64,000 bases of DNA from Yersinia entomophaga (GCF_001656035.1 NZ_CP010029.1:710885-774884), one strand, 5' to 3'. Numbered from the stretch's first letter, positions 25,857-34,987 are shown. Notes: generated by a model from the letters alone, not told the origin. Made by a program: numbers and translations.

Positions 25857-26113
25857 ATGGCGTTAGTGGTTTCTTTCAGCGTAAGAAAGGCAAGAAGAGC
25901 AAAAAGGCTAAGAAGCGTCAGAAGCGCTCTCCTAACGGGGTGCATAGAGCCAGGCAGAAGCAGAGAGCGCCTAAGCTACTAATTCAGTTTGGTGATGCTT
26001 TGGCAGTTAAACCGACGCTGGGATATATGGACCGCGCCAGCGCTATGGCAGCGGCATTGATGCCGGGTGAGTTGAGCAAAGCCATTCAGAATGCGCTAGC
26101 TACTGCCAAATGA
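25844..26113 (+). CDS. continuation frame of the 25470 gene
   Basis: Eighty-nine codons, extremely basic at first (RKKGKKSKKAKKRQKRS), then PKLLIQFGDALAVKPTLGYMDRASAMAAALMPGELSKAIQNA, which looks like the C-terminal half of a phage protein. The GTG at 25844 has no SD. One extra G in the G-run would join both halves into a roughly 215-aa protein. It is either a frameshift mutation or separate overlapping genes. Confidence 0.5.
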   Translation: MGEVNGVSGFFQRKKGKKSKKAKKRQKRSPNGVHRARQKQRAPKLLIQFGDALAVKPTLGYMDRASAMAAALMPGELSKAIQNALATAK

Positions 26114-26138
26114 TAATTATTCCCGCTCGGAATTTTTT

Positions 26139-26471
26139 GGGTCCTTCCTGCGACTTTTCTAATGTACGGGCATTGCGCGCCGCGTTCTGCGTCTAGCTAT
26201 GAACTTTTGAAATTTGGGTAACAGGTAACAACGAGGTAACAGATGAATCAGTCAGATTTTGCCAAACTTCACGATGTCAGCCGCAAAACGGTAACGACGT
26301 GGAAGGCGCGCGGGTGGCTGGTTCTGGCCGGTGATGACATCGATGTTGAGGCTTCAAACGCTAACATTGAGCGCTTTCGCAAAACTGTTACCCGACCAGA
26401 GAAAAAAGCCGCAGGTAACATGCAAGGTAACAAACCGGGTAACAACCGCAAGGGTAACAGACTGGGTAACA
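26139..26471 (+). promoter_or_regulatory. putative cos region (cosQ, cosN-like, terminase-binding boxes)
   Basis: GGGTCCT at 26139-26145 equals the lambda cosQ heptamer. ACGGGCATTGCGCGCCGCG at 26166 resembles the GC-rich dyad around lambda cosN. Eight copies of GGTAACA follow at 26217, 26224, 26235, 26414, 26426, 26438, 26453 and 26465, in and just before the Nu1-like gene, where lambda has cosB and its R sites. The order Q-N-B toward the small terminase gene is that of lambda. Confidence 0.7.
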
Positions 26472-26842
26472 AATCCGACGGCGATCCGGCGGAGTCACCA
26501 GCCAAAATTGTCGAGAAGATGATTGCCGAGAACGGCGTCGATATGACCATCGATGAAGCCCGCGAAATGAAAGAAAACTTTCTGGCGCTGCTTACCAGGC
26601 TTGAGTACGAGATCAAATCCGGGCAGGTACTCCCCTATAAAGAAATGACCGAGGCGGTAGGGCAAGAGTATTCCCGTATGCGAACCCGGTTGATTGCTAT
26701 CGCTCCAGAACAGGGTCCCCGCTTGAGGGTTCTGGCCTCAACCACCGACGACGCGGGGTTTGTGACAGCACTGCAAGAAGTGGTTTATGAGGCAATGGAG
26801 GAATTAAGCCTTGATACCGATAACACCCGAGGGGACAGCTAA
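26243..26842 (+). CDS. terminase small subunit, Nu1-like
   Basis: A 199-aa DNA-packaging protein. The N-terminal winged HTH (MNQSDFAKLHDVSRKTVTTW, then KARGWL) matches Nu1, which binds cosB. The segment at residues 58-78 carries repeated GN-x motifs because the DNA there holds five GGTAACA boxes. The C-terminal part (residues 90-199) should bind the large subunit. The gpA gene starts inside its 3' end. Confidence 0.9.
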   Translation: MNQSDFAKLHDVSRKTVTTWKARGWLVLAGDDIDVEASNANIERFRKTVTRPEKKAAGNMQGNKPGNNRKGNRLGNKSDGDPAESPAKIVEKMIAENGVDMTIDEAREMKENFLALLTRLEYEIKSGQVLPYKEMTEAVGQEYSRMRTRLIAIAPEQGPRLRVLASTTDDAGFVTALQEVVYEAMEELSLDTDNTRGDS

Positions 26843-28790
26843 TTTATCGGCCTGGGATAATTTCACCAAAGAGCTGTATCAACGAAGAAGCAATATCAAA
26901 CCGCCCGAGCCGTTGTCATTGAGCGAGTGGGCCAACAAGTACGCGGTATTGTCCAAAGAGACCAGCGCGCAAACTGGCCGCTTTCGTTCCTTTGCCTATC
27001 AGGATGGCATGATGGATGCGATTACCGATCCCCGTGTTACACAGGTTTCGGTGATGAAATCAGCCCGCGTCGGCTACACCAAAATTCTCGACCATGTGAT
27101 TGGCTATTATCTGGCACATGACCCCTCGCCAATTCTGGTGGTTCAGCCTCGGGTCGAAGATGCTGAGGATTACAGTAAAACCGAAATTACCCCGATGCTG
27201 CGCGATACTCCGGCCTTAAAAGCGATCTCGGGCGATCTGAAAGCCAAAAGCAGCAATCAAACTATCCTGAAAAAACAATTTCTCAACGGTTCGAATCTGA
27301 CCCTGGTAGGCGCTAATAGCCCTGGCGGTTTCCGGCGTATTACCTGTCGCATCATTTTGTTCGATGAGGTGGATGGCTACCCTGTTTCCGGTGCTGGGGT
27401 GGATGGCGACCAAATAGCGCTGGGTACCAAACGTTCTGAAACCTTCTGGAACCGCAAAATAGTGCTGGGTTCGACGCCCACGGTTAAAGGGATCAGCCGA
27501 ATTGAAAAAGCCTACGATGAGAGCGACCAGCGGAAGTATTACGTTCCTTGTCCGCAGTGCGGCGAATATCAAACGCTGGAATGGGGTGGACCAGATACGC
27601 CTTACGGCATCAAATGGGATAAAGATACCGAGGGTAACGGGCTGCCGGATACCGCCTATTATGTTTGCCGCCATAACGGTTGCGTGATCCATCACAATGA
27701 TAAAGCCGGGATGGTGAAAGGCGGAAGGTGGCTGGCGACCCGGCCATTTAGCGGTCATGCCGGTTTTCATATCTGGGCGGGATACAGCCTGTTCCCTAAT
27801 GCGGCATGGAAATATCTGGTGGCTGAATGGTTGCGGGTAAAAGATGACGCTTTAATGCGCCAGACCTTTATCAACCTGGTCTTGGGTGAACCTTATGAAG
27901 ATCGCGGCGAGAAAGCCCTGAGCGAAAAGAAACTGATTGAACGCTGTGAACTCTTCGCCGCAGAAGTGCCGGATGGTGTGGCGGTATTAACCGCCGGTAT
28001 TGATACGCAAGATGACCGCTTTGAAATTGAGGTGACGGGGTGGGGCAAAAATGAAGAAAGCTGGTCAGTTGCTTTTGATGTCATTGAGGGGGATTTGCAA
28101 ACTGACGAGCCTTGGTTGCGGCTGGACGCCTATCTGAAACAAATTTGGCGGCGAGCTGATGGCAGAGGTTTTACCATTATGGCCGCTTGCATGGATTCCG
28201 GTGGTCACCATACCCAGAAGGTGTACGAGTTTGCCAAAGAGCGGCTTGGTCGGCGTATTTGGGCGATAAAAGGGGAATCCGCGCGTGGGGGGAAACGCTC
28301 TCCGGTCTGGCCGACTAAAAAGCCTTCGTCCCGTTCAAAATCCCAGTTCAGGCCGATTATTTTAGGCGTTAATGCGGCTAAAGATGCCATTCGTTCTCGT
28401 CTGCATATTGATCTCCCTGCACCGGGTAGCGAATCGGCGGGCTGCATGCACTTTCCAGCCGATCGGGATCTGCATTATTTCAGCCAATTACTGGCGGAGC
28501 GTTCGGTAGTCAAAATTTCAGGTGGGCAACGTTATCGGGTCTGGGAGCAACTACCGGGTCGGGCTAATGAGGCGCTGGATTGCCGGGTCTACAGCTACGC
28601 GGCTTTATGTGGTTTGCTGCATTTGGGTTTCAAACTCAATCAAACCGCAGACAAAATTCTGACTCACCCCGAGCGGTTGTTACCACCGCCAGTTGAGGTC
28701 GAAGAAAAAAACAGTCTGCGCCTGCCCGGAGCCATTATCAAAGAATCAGATCCTCCTTCACCTAAACGCATTGCCAGACGGCTGGCATAA
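26811..28790 (+). CDS. terminase large subunit, gpA family
   Basis: A 659-aa packaging ATPase and endonuclease like lambda gpA. The N-terminal ATPase contains the modified Walker A region VMKSARVGYTKI (near residue 82) and Walker B RIILFDEVDGY (near 180). A Cys-rich insert CPQCGEYQTLEW...CRHNGC suggests a zinc knuckle, and the C-terminal nuclease includes GIDTQDDRFEIEV and MDSGG. The start is TTG at 26811 with GGAGG well placed. It overlaps Nu1 by 32 bp. Confidence 0.95.
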   Translation: MIPITPEGTANLSAWDNFTKELYQRRSNIKPPEPLSLSEWANKYAVLSKETSAQTGRFRSFAYQDGMMDAITDPRVTQVSVMKSARVGYTKILDHVIGYYLAHDPSPILVVQPRVEDAEDYSKTEITPMLRDTPALKAISGDLKAKSSNQTILKKQFLNGSNLTLVGANSPGGFRRITCRIILFDEVDGYPVSGAGVDGDQIALGTKRSETFWNRKIVLGSTPTVKGISRIEKAYDESDQRKYYVPCPQCGEYQTLEWGGPDTPYGIKWDKDTEGNGLPDTAYYVCRHNGCVIHHNDKAGMVKGGRWLATRPFSGHAGFHIWAGYSLFPNAAWKYLVAEWLRVKDDALMRQTFINLVLGEPYEDRGEKALSEKKLIERCELFAAEVPDGVAVLTAGIDTQDDRFEIEVTGWGKNEESWSVAFDVIEGDLQTDEPWLRLDAYLKQIWRRADGRGFTIMAACMDSGGHHTQKVYEFAKERLGRRIWAIKGESARGGKRSPVWPTKKPSSRSKSQFRPIILGVNAAKDAIRSRLHIDLPAPGSESAGCMHFPADRDLHYFSQLLAERSVVKISGGQRYRVWEQLPGRANEALDCRVYSYAALCGLLHLGFKLNQTADKILTHPERLLPPPVEVEEKNSLRLPGAIIKESDPPSPKRIARRLA

Positions 28791-28798
28791 GGATTTCT

Positions 28799-29062
28799 AT
28801 GTTCGATGCAAACACCAGCCTGTTGGCTGGTGCGATGACTCGCGCCCAATTACAGGAAGCATTAACCCGCGCGCAGCAGGCTTATATCGAGTTGTCATCC
28901 GGCGCTAAAGGGGTGTCGTTTTCTTATGCACAGGGTGATGGCACTCGGTCAGTGACCTATCAACAGACAGATATCAGTGGCCTTGTGGGGCTTATTCAGC
29001 TTTTGCAGGCTCAGTTAGGCATCGTTAAGCGTCCACGCAGGGCGCTGAGGTTTCGTTACTGA
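28799..29062 (+). CDS. head-tail joining protein gpW
   Basis: Eighty-seven aa, gpW family: helical N-terminus MTRAQLQEALTRAQQAYIEL, strand pair (VSFSYAQGDGTRSVTYQQTD), then helix DISGLVGLIQLLQAQLG and basic end. gpW binds the portal after packaging. It overlaps the portal gene start by 1 bp (TGATG), as in lambda. Confidence 0.92.
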   Translation: MFDANTSLLAGAMTRAQLQEALTRAQQAYIELSSGAKGVSFSYAQGDGTRSVTYQQTDISGLVGLIQLLQAQLGIVKRPRRALRFRY

Positions 29063-30696
29063 TGAAAAATGAAGTGAGGATATTGGGGCCGGATGGCCGC
29101 CCACTGGCACCCTCACGCTCCCGTGCATCCATGCTAAACGGATCGGGTGGTGTGCCTTACGACGCTGCTGATTCATTCAGCGATTCAATGGCTAACTGGC
29201 AACCGGCGCTATGGTCGCCGGATAATGAAATTAATATTTATCGTGACCGGGTGGTTTCCCGCGTTCGCGATATGGTGCGTAACGATGGCTGGGCGTCTGG
29301 CAGTGTTACGCGCATTCTGGATAACGCTGTTGGGGCGGATTTTCGTCCACTGGCTAAAGTGGATTATCGCACTCTGGCGTTGATTACCGGCAATAAAGCC
29401 TTCGATGCCAAATGGGCAGATGAATATGGCCGCGCGGTGGAATCGGGGTGGCGTACTTGGGCAAATGATCCGGGGCGCTATAGCGATGTGGAGCGCAAGA
29501 AAACCGTCTCCCAGATGTTGCGACTGGCCTTTCGCCACAAACTGACGGACGGCGATGCGCTGTGCGTCATGCAATATCGCCCCGATCGTCTTGGTCACGG
29601 ACGGGCGCAATATGCAACCGCGATGCAGGTGGTTGACCCAGACCGGTTGTGTAATCCGCAGCAGAATTTTGATATGCCGACTATTCGCGGTGGCGTGGAA
29701 ATCGATGCAGATGGCGTGCCGGTGGCCTACCACATCCGCAAGGCTCATATGGGTGACTGGTGGAGTGGTGCGGCAACCATGACCTGGGAGCGTATTCCCC
29801 GTGAAACGCCGTGGGGACGTCCGATTGTTATTCATGATTTTGACGCAGAGCGGGCTTCCCAACATCGGGGCATCAGTATTTTTACCCCGATAGTGCAGCG
29901 GCTGAAAATGTTGATTAAGTACGACCAGGTTGAACTGGAATCTTCCATTCTGAATTCCGTGTTTGCCGCCTATATCACCTCACCCTATGACCCTCAGTTA
30001 GTCGGTGATGCGCTGGATAACGATGATGTCAGCAAGTATCAGGATCTGCGCCGAGAGTTTCATGATGAGAAGCGAATTTCTCTGCAGTCCGGCGCGCGTA
30101 TTCCCATTCTTGCACCGGGGGAGTCCATGACCACGCTTAACGCGGCCAGACCCACCAGTAACTTCACGGCGTTTGAAAGCGCCGCTTTGCGCAATGTAGC
30201 GGCGGCACTGGGCATTTCCACCCAGCAGTTAACGCAGGACTGGTCTGATGTGAATTACAGTTCAGCCCGTTCAGCCATGCTGGAGGCGTGGAAAACCCTG
30301 ACCCGACGACGAGATGACTTTGCCGCGGGGATCGCCCAGCCGGTGTTGTCGTGTTTTATCGAAGAGTTACATGATTTAGGCGAAGTCCCGCTGCCCACTG
30401 GTGCGCCGGATTTTCTGGCGGCGAAAGCGGCGTATTGCCGTGCGCAATGGATGGGGCCGGGTCGTGGCTGGGTCGATCCGGTTGCCGAGAAGAAAGGGGC
30501 TATTCTGGGCATGGAAGCCGGGCTATCCACCCTCGAAATGGAGGCGGCCGAAAACGTGGGCGAAGACTGGGAAGAATTGCTGGATCAGCGCCAGCGTGAA
30601 CGTCAGGCCTATATCGAACGCGATTTACCTATCCCCACCTGGCTGCAAGCCGAAACCTTTGCACCTGACCAACAACAAAAACCGGAGGCACCGTGA
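29062..30696 (+). CDS. portal protein gpB family
   Basis: A 544-aa lambda-type portal forming the dodecameric DNA channel. Recognisable segments: SVTRILDNAVGADFRPLAKVD, RQSLRLAFRHKLTDGDALCV-like core and ISTQQLTQDWSDVNYSSARSAMLEAW. Its 4-bp overlap with gpC keeps the packaging-head operon order A-W-B-C. Confidence 0.95.
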   Translation: MKNEVRILGPDGRPLAPSRSRASMLNGSGGVPYDAADSFSDSMANWQPALWSPDNEINIYRDRVVSRVRDMVRNDGWASGSVTRILDNAVGADFRPLAKVDYRTLALITGNKAFDAKWADEYGRAVESGWRTWANDPGRYSDVERKKTVSQMLRLAFRHKLTDGDALCVMQYRPDRLGHGRAQYATAMQVVDPDRLCNPQQNFDMPTIRGGVEIDADGVPVAYHIRKAHMGDWWSGAATMTWERIPRETPWGRPIVIHDFDAERASQHRGISIFTPIVQRLKMLIKYDQVELESSILNSVFAAYITSPYDPQLVGDALDNDDVSKYQDLRREFHDEKRISLQSGARIPILAPGESMTTLNAARPTSNFTAFESAALRNVAAALGISTQQLTQDWSDVNYSSARSAMLEAWKTLTRRRDDFAAGIAQPVLSCFIEELHDLGEVPLPTGAPDFLAAKAAYCRAQWMGPGRGWVDPVAEKKGAILGMEAGLSTLEMEAAENVGEDWEELLDQRQRERQAYIERDLPIPTWLQAETFAPDQQQKPEAP

Positions 30697-31550
30697 ATTT
30701 ACCGCACTTGGCTCAGCGGCTGTTCAATACCCCGCTGGCGCTACATCCGCGCAAAGCGGAAGTGGTGATGGCCGCGCTGACCGACAGATTCGGCCTGACC
30801 CGCATTCAGTCCAGTACTGACTGGGGTGACGACGATGATGAAGTTTTTACCCGCAAAGGCCGGGATACCGGCTATGACGTCGTGGAGGGGATTGCCATCA
30901 TTCCTATTCAGGGCACCTTGGTGCAGAAACTGGGGAGTTTGCGCCCCTACAGTGGCATGACGGGCTATGACGGCATCCGCGCCTGTTTTCTCCGGGCGCT
31001 GGAGGACAAAACCGTCAAGGGTATTTGTCTGGATATTGATTCGCCCGGCGGTGAAGTCGCGGGCTGTTTTGATTTGGTCGATGAAATCTATGCTTCTCGT
31101 GGGCAAAAGCCTATCTGGGCCATTCTGTCAGAGAATGCCTATTCGGCGGCTTACGCGCTGGCGAGTGCCGCCGACCGGATCGTGGTACCGCGAACCGGTG
31201 GTGTGGGGTCGGTGGGCGTGATTGTGATGCATGTGGATTGGTCGCAGCGTATCAAAGCCGATGGCCTGCAGGTCACCATCATTACCTACGGCGATCGCAA
31301 GGCTGAATCTAACCCTTACACCCCATTAAGCGAAGAGGCGCAGAAATCCATTCAGTCTGATGTTGATGAGATGGGGCGCTTATTTGTGAGTACCGTTGCC
31401 CGCAATCGCGGGATAGCAGAAAAAACCATTCGGGATACCCAGGCCGCCTGCCTATTGGCCGCTGACGGGGTGCAACTGGGGCTGGCTGATGAAGTGGCCT
31501 CACCGGATACCGCATTCCGCGATTTATTAAACCAAGTTGGAGAAGAGTAA
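30693..31550 (+). CDS. S49 head-maturation protease, gpC-like
   Basis: A 285-aa SppA/ClpP-fold protease that cleaves scaffold and portal during head assembly. DIDSPGGEVAGCFDLVDEI and the nucleophile region WAILSENAYSAAYALAS are conserved; the partner Lys lies in the following helix. GTG start with GGAGG upstream. Unlike lambda C, it ends without the long scaffold extension; that role is probably taken by the next gene. Confidence 0.92.
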   Translation: MNLPHLAQRLFNTPLALHPRKAEVVMAALTDRFGLTRIQSSTDWGDDDDEVFTRKGRDTGYDVVEGIAIIPIQGTLVQKLGSLRPYSGMTGYDGIRACFLRALEDKTVKGICLDIDSPGGEVAGCFDLVDEIYASRGQKPIWAILSENAYSAAYALASAADRIVVPRTGGVGSVGVIVMHVDWSQRIKADGLQVTIITYGDRKAESNPYTPLSEEAQKSIQSDVDEMGRLFVSTVARNRGIAEKTIRDTQAACLLAADGVQLGLADEVASPDTAFRDLLNQVGEE

Positions 31551-32170
31551 TGGCGAAAATTAAAGGTTTTTCTCACCTGTTTGGCCGTGGTGCCAAGGCA
31601 TCTGAAGAAAATGAAGAGGATAAGGAAAAGTCGGAGAAGGCTAAAGGCCGCCGCGCTGAAGACGATGAGGATCAGGACGATAACGAAGACGAGGAAAAAA
31701 ACGGCAAAAAAGCCAAGGGGCGTTGCGCTGAAAGTGATGATGACGATCAGGATGAAAAAGACCCTGATGCAGAAGACGACAGCGATGACGCCGATGCGGA
31801 TGAGGGGGAAGACGATGACGGCGATGATGAAGACGAAGACCGCAATGTTAAAAAGGGGCGTCGGGCTGAGCGTAAGCGCTGTGCACGGATTTTTGGCAGC
31901 AAACATGCAGCGGGTCGCGTGGATTTAGCCGCTTCATTGGCGCTTCATTCCGGCATGAGTTCATCTGCGGTAATTCGCGTTCTTGCCTCGACCGCAGCGG
32001 TGGCACCCGCAGCCTCAACCCCTCGCAAGCGTTCTCTGGATGAGCGGATGCAGGCGTTGGGGAATGTGCAAGTGGGTCAGGATGCTGCCGATGCCCCAAG
32101 CGGCTCGGCTCAGGCGCTGATCAGTAAAATGACGGGTTTGTATAACCAAACGGTAGGTAAAAAATCATGA
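31550..32170 (+). CDS. acidic scaffold-like protein (C-terminal gpC/Nu3 analogue)
   Basis: A 206-aa protein. Residues 15-100 are an extreme Asp/Glu/Lys low-complexity stretch, then a basic patch KKGRRAERKRCARIF and an Ala/Ser-rich C-terminus (VDLAASLALHSGMSSSAVIRVLA...SLDERMQALGN). The latter resembles the end of gpC fusion proteins and Nu3-type scaffolds. Starts on the gpC stop (TAATG). Position between protease and decoration protein supports a scaffold role. Confidence 0.7.
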   Translation: MAKIKGFSHLFGRGAKASEENEEDKEKSEKAKGRRAEDDEDQDDNEDEEKNGKKAKGRCAESDDDDQDEKDPDAEDDSDDADADEGEDDDGDDEDEDRNVKKGRRAERKRCARIFGSKHAAGRVDLAASLALHSGMSSSAVIRVLASTAAVAPAASTPRKRSLDERMQALGNVQVGQDAADAPSGSAQALISKMTGLYNQTVGKKS

Positions 32171-32565
32171 ATGAGATAGGACAGAATAGTTTTACTCCCG
32201 GCGTCACTCAGGCGGTTTTTGTTCCGGATCAACTGGTCAGTGGGCCTCTGCAACTTGTCACTGATACCGTCAGCCTTTCTGCGGGTGTTCTGCTACGCGG
32301 TACGGTTTTGGGGCAAATCACGACGACTAAAGCCTATATCCAATCGGTTAAAACGGCGACGGATGGCAGTCAAGTACCTTGCGCTATTTTGGTTGATAAC
32401 GCCGATGCCACGACTGGTGCAGTTCAGGCTGGGGTTTATCTGATGGGCGAGTTTAATCAACATCGGGTTATTTTTGATGACAGCTGGACGCTGGCCGATC
32501 TTGCTGTGGCTCTTCGTCCGTATTCTATTTTCCTCCGTGACAGCCTGACCGCCTCTAATACCTAA
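32167..32565 (+). CDS. head decoration protein gpD
   Basis: A 132-aa gpD family protein (FTPGVTQAVFVPDQLVSGPL...LLRGTVLGQITT...ILVDNADATTGAVQAGVYLMGEFN). It trimerises on the expanded capsid and stabilises it against DNA pressure. It precedes the major capsid gene as in lambda D-E. Confidence 0.93.
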   Translation: MNEIGQNSFTPGVTQAVFVPDQLVSGPLQLVTDTVSLSAGVLLRGTVLGQITTTKAYIQSVKTATDGSQVPCAILVDNADATTGAVQAGVYLMGEFNQHRVIFDDSWTLADLAVALRPYSIFLRDSLTASNT

Positions 32566-32669
32566 CTCTGTTTGTCTGTATTGACTGATGCCATTTCTTT
32601 GGTAGGGCATTGCACGTCTTCATTCCGTCCGGCAGCGCAGGCTGTCGGGCTATTTTATAGAGAGATTTC

Positions 32670-33716
32670 ATGAATATTTTTGATACCAATGTGCTGGTGC
32701 AAACTGTCCCCAACCTGAAAACCTCACAAAACTTTTTACTGGATCGATTTTTCCCCAATGTTGTGACCTCTGACACAGAGTTTGTGTCTATCGATGTGGA
32801 TGTGGGCCAGCGTCGAATGGCGCCATTTGTTTCGCCGCTGGTGCAGGGCAAGCTGGTAGAAAGTCGCCGTCTGCAAACCAATACCTTCAAACCGCCTTAT
32901 ATCAAAGATAAGCGCGCACCTGATCTGCGTAAGCCAATCCGTCGCCAGATTGGTGAGCGGATTGGTGGCGAGTACACCGCCGCCGAGCGTGAAATGCTAA
33001 ATCTGCAATTCGAAATGGCCGATCAGATCGATATGGTCAACCGCCGACTGGAGTGGATGGCCGCCAATGCGCTGGCGTCCGGTACCATCACCGTCACCGG
33101 TGAAGGTTTTGACACCACGGTGATTGATTTTGGTCGTTCTGCCGCGTTAACCGTCGCCCTCAGTGGTAGTGACAAATGGCCGATGGTGGTTGCGGCAGGG
33201 GCAACCAACGACAAGCCTTCGCAAGATATTGAGTTGTGGCAGACTCAGGTACTGAAAGACTCTGGTGCAGTCGTGACCGACCTGGTGTTTACCACCTCGT
33301 CATGGCGCGCGTTCCGACTGGATACCACCATCAAAGACAACGCCATCGTCTTCCCGGCATTAAGCCCGTTTGGCAATCAGATTGATGCCGGTGCGCGCGT
33401 GGGCAAAGGCGCGGTGTATAAAGGCCGTTGGGGTCAGTTTGATTTGTGGCTCTATAACGATTGGTACATTGACCCGGTTGATGGGGTTGAGAAACCGATG
33501 CTGCCGGATGGCGTGGTCATTATGTCCGGTGCCGATTTGATGGGAACGCGCAGCTTTGCCGCTATTCTCGATCCGGCCTTCAACTATGGTCCCATGGCCT
33601 ATGCGCCGAAAAGCTGGCTTCAGGAAGATCCGGCTCAACGTTTCTTGCTGATGCAATCTTCCCCGCTGGTGATTCCAAGCCGGGTCAATGCCACTCTCTG
33701 CGCAAAGGTGGTGTGA
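32670..33716 (+). CDS. major capsid protein gpE
   Basis: A 348-aa HK97-fold capsid of the lambda gpE family. The conserved opening (NIFDTNVLVQTVPNLKTSQ, then FLLDRFFP) and the end MQSSPLVIPSRVNATLCAKVV are typical. GAGAGATTTC gives the SD. Confidence 0.95.
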   Translation: MNIFDTNVLVQTVPNLKTSQNFLLDRFFPNVVTSDTEFVSIDVDVGQRRMAPFVSPLVQGKLVESRRLQTNTFKPPYIKDKRAPDLRKPIRRQIGERIGGEYTAAEREMLNLQFEMADQIDMVNRRLEWMAANALASGTITVTGEGFDTTVIDFGRSAALTVALSGSDKWPMVVAAGATNDKPSQDIELWQTQVLKDSGAVVTDLVFTTSSWRAFRLDTTIKDNAIVFPALSPFGNQIDAGARVGKGAVYKGRWGQFDLWLYNDWYIDPVDGVEKPMLPDGVVIMSGADLMGTRSFAAILDPAFNYGPMAYAPKSWLQEDPAQRFLLMQSSPLVIPSRVNATLCAKVV

Positions 33717-33717
33717 G

Positions 33718-34089
33718 ATGGCGAAGCAAAAAGATATCCCGGATGAGTCAGGGGTAGAGATAGAGAAAACTATCCCTGTGGAACAGCTAGAAGGGACTGA
33801 CACTCAGTTAGAAACACCTGATGGAGAAGATCAGGAATTCCCCGGTGACACGAACTCTCTCAGCACGACGGTTGTGGTGCTTAAGGGGCGTTCAGTGAAG
33901 CATAACGACAAGCTCTATCTCGAAAGCAATACCTTGGTTCTCGATGATCTTGACGATGTAGTCACTCTGATTGATGCAGGTTTTGTCATTACGTTGGATA
34001 ACTTGAGAAAGCAAGCCGCTGCCCGCGAAGCAGCCGGTGCGCCGATGATTCAGGTTAACAATGGCGTTATCGTCACTCAGGAAGGCTAG
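33718..34089 (+). CDS. hypothetical head protein in the gpFI position
   Basis: 123 aa from the ATG at 33718, 1 bp after the gpE stop. The first 50 residues are acidic and Glu/Asp/Thr-rich (disordered); the C-terminal 70 look like a small beta domain (TTVVVLKGRSVKHNDKLYLESNTLVLDDLDDVVTLIDAGF). The place is that of lambda FI, which aids packaging, but sequence similarity is not evident. Confidence 0.65.
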   Translation: MAKQKDIPDESGVEIEKTIPVEQLEGTDTQLETPDGEDQEFPGDTNSLSTTVVVLKGRSVKHNDKLYLESNTLVLDDLDDVVTLIDAGFVITLDNLRKQAAAREAAGAPMIQVNNGVIVTQEG

Positions 34090-34092
34090 CGT

Positions 34093-34440
34093 ATGGGCAT
34101 CCACTGGGATCAGCATCTTCTCGCGCCACTGCATTCGGTATTTGGCGATCCGGTTGAATACCGGCCCACACGCGGTACTCCTTACACCGTCAGCGGTATT
34201 TTTGACCGGGCGTATACGCAAGATATTGAACCGCTCGATGATGGCTGCACCATCAATACCACTAAGCCGGTTTTAGGCGTAAGAGACAGTGAGTTTCGTT
34301 CACCGCCTAAACAGGGTGACCGGGTATTTATTGCTGTGGCCGGTGGCGTGACCATCAATACGCTGTTCACCGTGTCGGACGTTCAGCCCGATAGTCACGG
34401 CGGCAGTAAACTGATTCTTAATCAGGTCAAAAAAACATGA
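34093..34440 (+). CDS. head-tail joining protein, gpFII family
   Basis: A 115-aa Phage_attach/FII-type protein (FGDPVEYRPTRGTPYTVSGIFDRAYTQ...RSPPKQGDRVFI...VSDVQPDSHGGSKLILNQ). FII forms the interface between filled head and tail. The stop overlaps the next start (ATGA). Confidence 0.85.
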   Translation: MGIHWDQHLLAPLHSVFGDPVEYRPTRGTPYTVSGIFDRAYTQDIEPLDDGCTINTTKPVLGVRDSEFRSPPKQGDRVFIAVAGGVTINTLFTVSDVQPDSHGGSKLILNQVKKT

Positions 34441-34976
34441 ATACCGCCCAGGTAAGAGAACTGGTGGTGGCGGCTCTACAGGGGAATACCGACGCAGATC
34501 ACCGTGTTTATTCTCCGCGTGACTGGCCAACCACCGAAGAGATGTATCCGGTACTGCTGATCCAAACCTTGATTGAGGAAAAACAGTCACTGGGTCGTAA
34601 CGCCCCGCAGTTCAATACCATCACTACCGTTCGTATCACTGGTCGCCTGCAAGCGTTTGACAGTGAACTCGCCGATGATGGCGCGGTAAAAGCGGAGCTG
34701 GCCTTAGAGCGGTTGCGCGATCAGGTCGAGCGGGCGGTGATTAATAGCTATGAACTGACGCGGAAAATTCAGCAATTCGCGCGAGTACGCTCCACGATTG
34801 ATATTGATTCCTCGGGCGAAGGGCATATGGCTCAACTGCTGATGGAATTGGATATTGAATATTACCAAGGCCCGGAAGATTTCTATCCTATCGATGCCGA
34901 GCCGCTGGCGGGTATTGACGTCACTATTGCCATGCCCGATGGCACACCAGAACCGCTGGTAGCTATCAACCTTTAG
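34437..34976 (+). CDS. tail terminator/completion-like protein
   Basis: A 179-aa protein ahead of the sheath gene with the mix of strands and helices of phage tail terminators (VYSPRDWPTTEEMYPVLLIQ, FNTITTVRITGRLQAFDSELADDG, MELDIEYYQGPEDFYPI). It probably caps the tail or joins it to the head. Assignment rests on position and overall pattern. Confidence 0.65.
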   Translation: MNTAQVRELVVAALQGNTDADHRVYSPRDWPTTEEMYPVLLIQTLIEEKQSLGRNAPQFNTITTVRITGRLQAFDSELADDGAVKAELALERLRDQVERAVINSYELTRKIQQFARVRSTIDIDSSGEGHMAQLLMELDIEYYQGPEDFYPIDAEPLAGIDVTIAMPDGTPEPLVAINL

Positions 34977-34987
34977 GAGTCAATTCC

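Noticed and set aside
26414..26471. GGTAACA repeats considered as only protein low-complexity
   Set aside because: Three more copies lie upstream of the coding region and the set abuts a cosQ heptamer, so a DNA role is more likely.
27216..27770. 184-codon minus-strand frame inside the large terminase gene
   Set aside because: Shadow of gpA; composition is that of reverse-complement coding sequence, no SD.
31352..31906. 184-codon hydrophobic minus-strand frame
   Set aside because: Complement of the acidic Asp/Glu repeat codons of the scaffold-like gene, which automatically reads as Ile/Val/Phe-rich; not a membrane protein.
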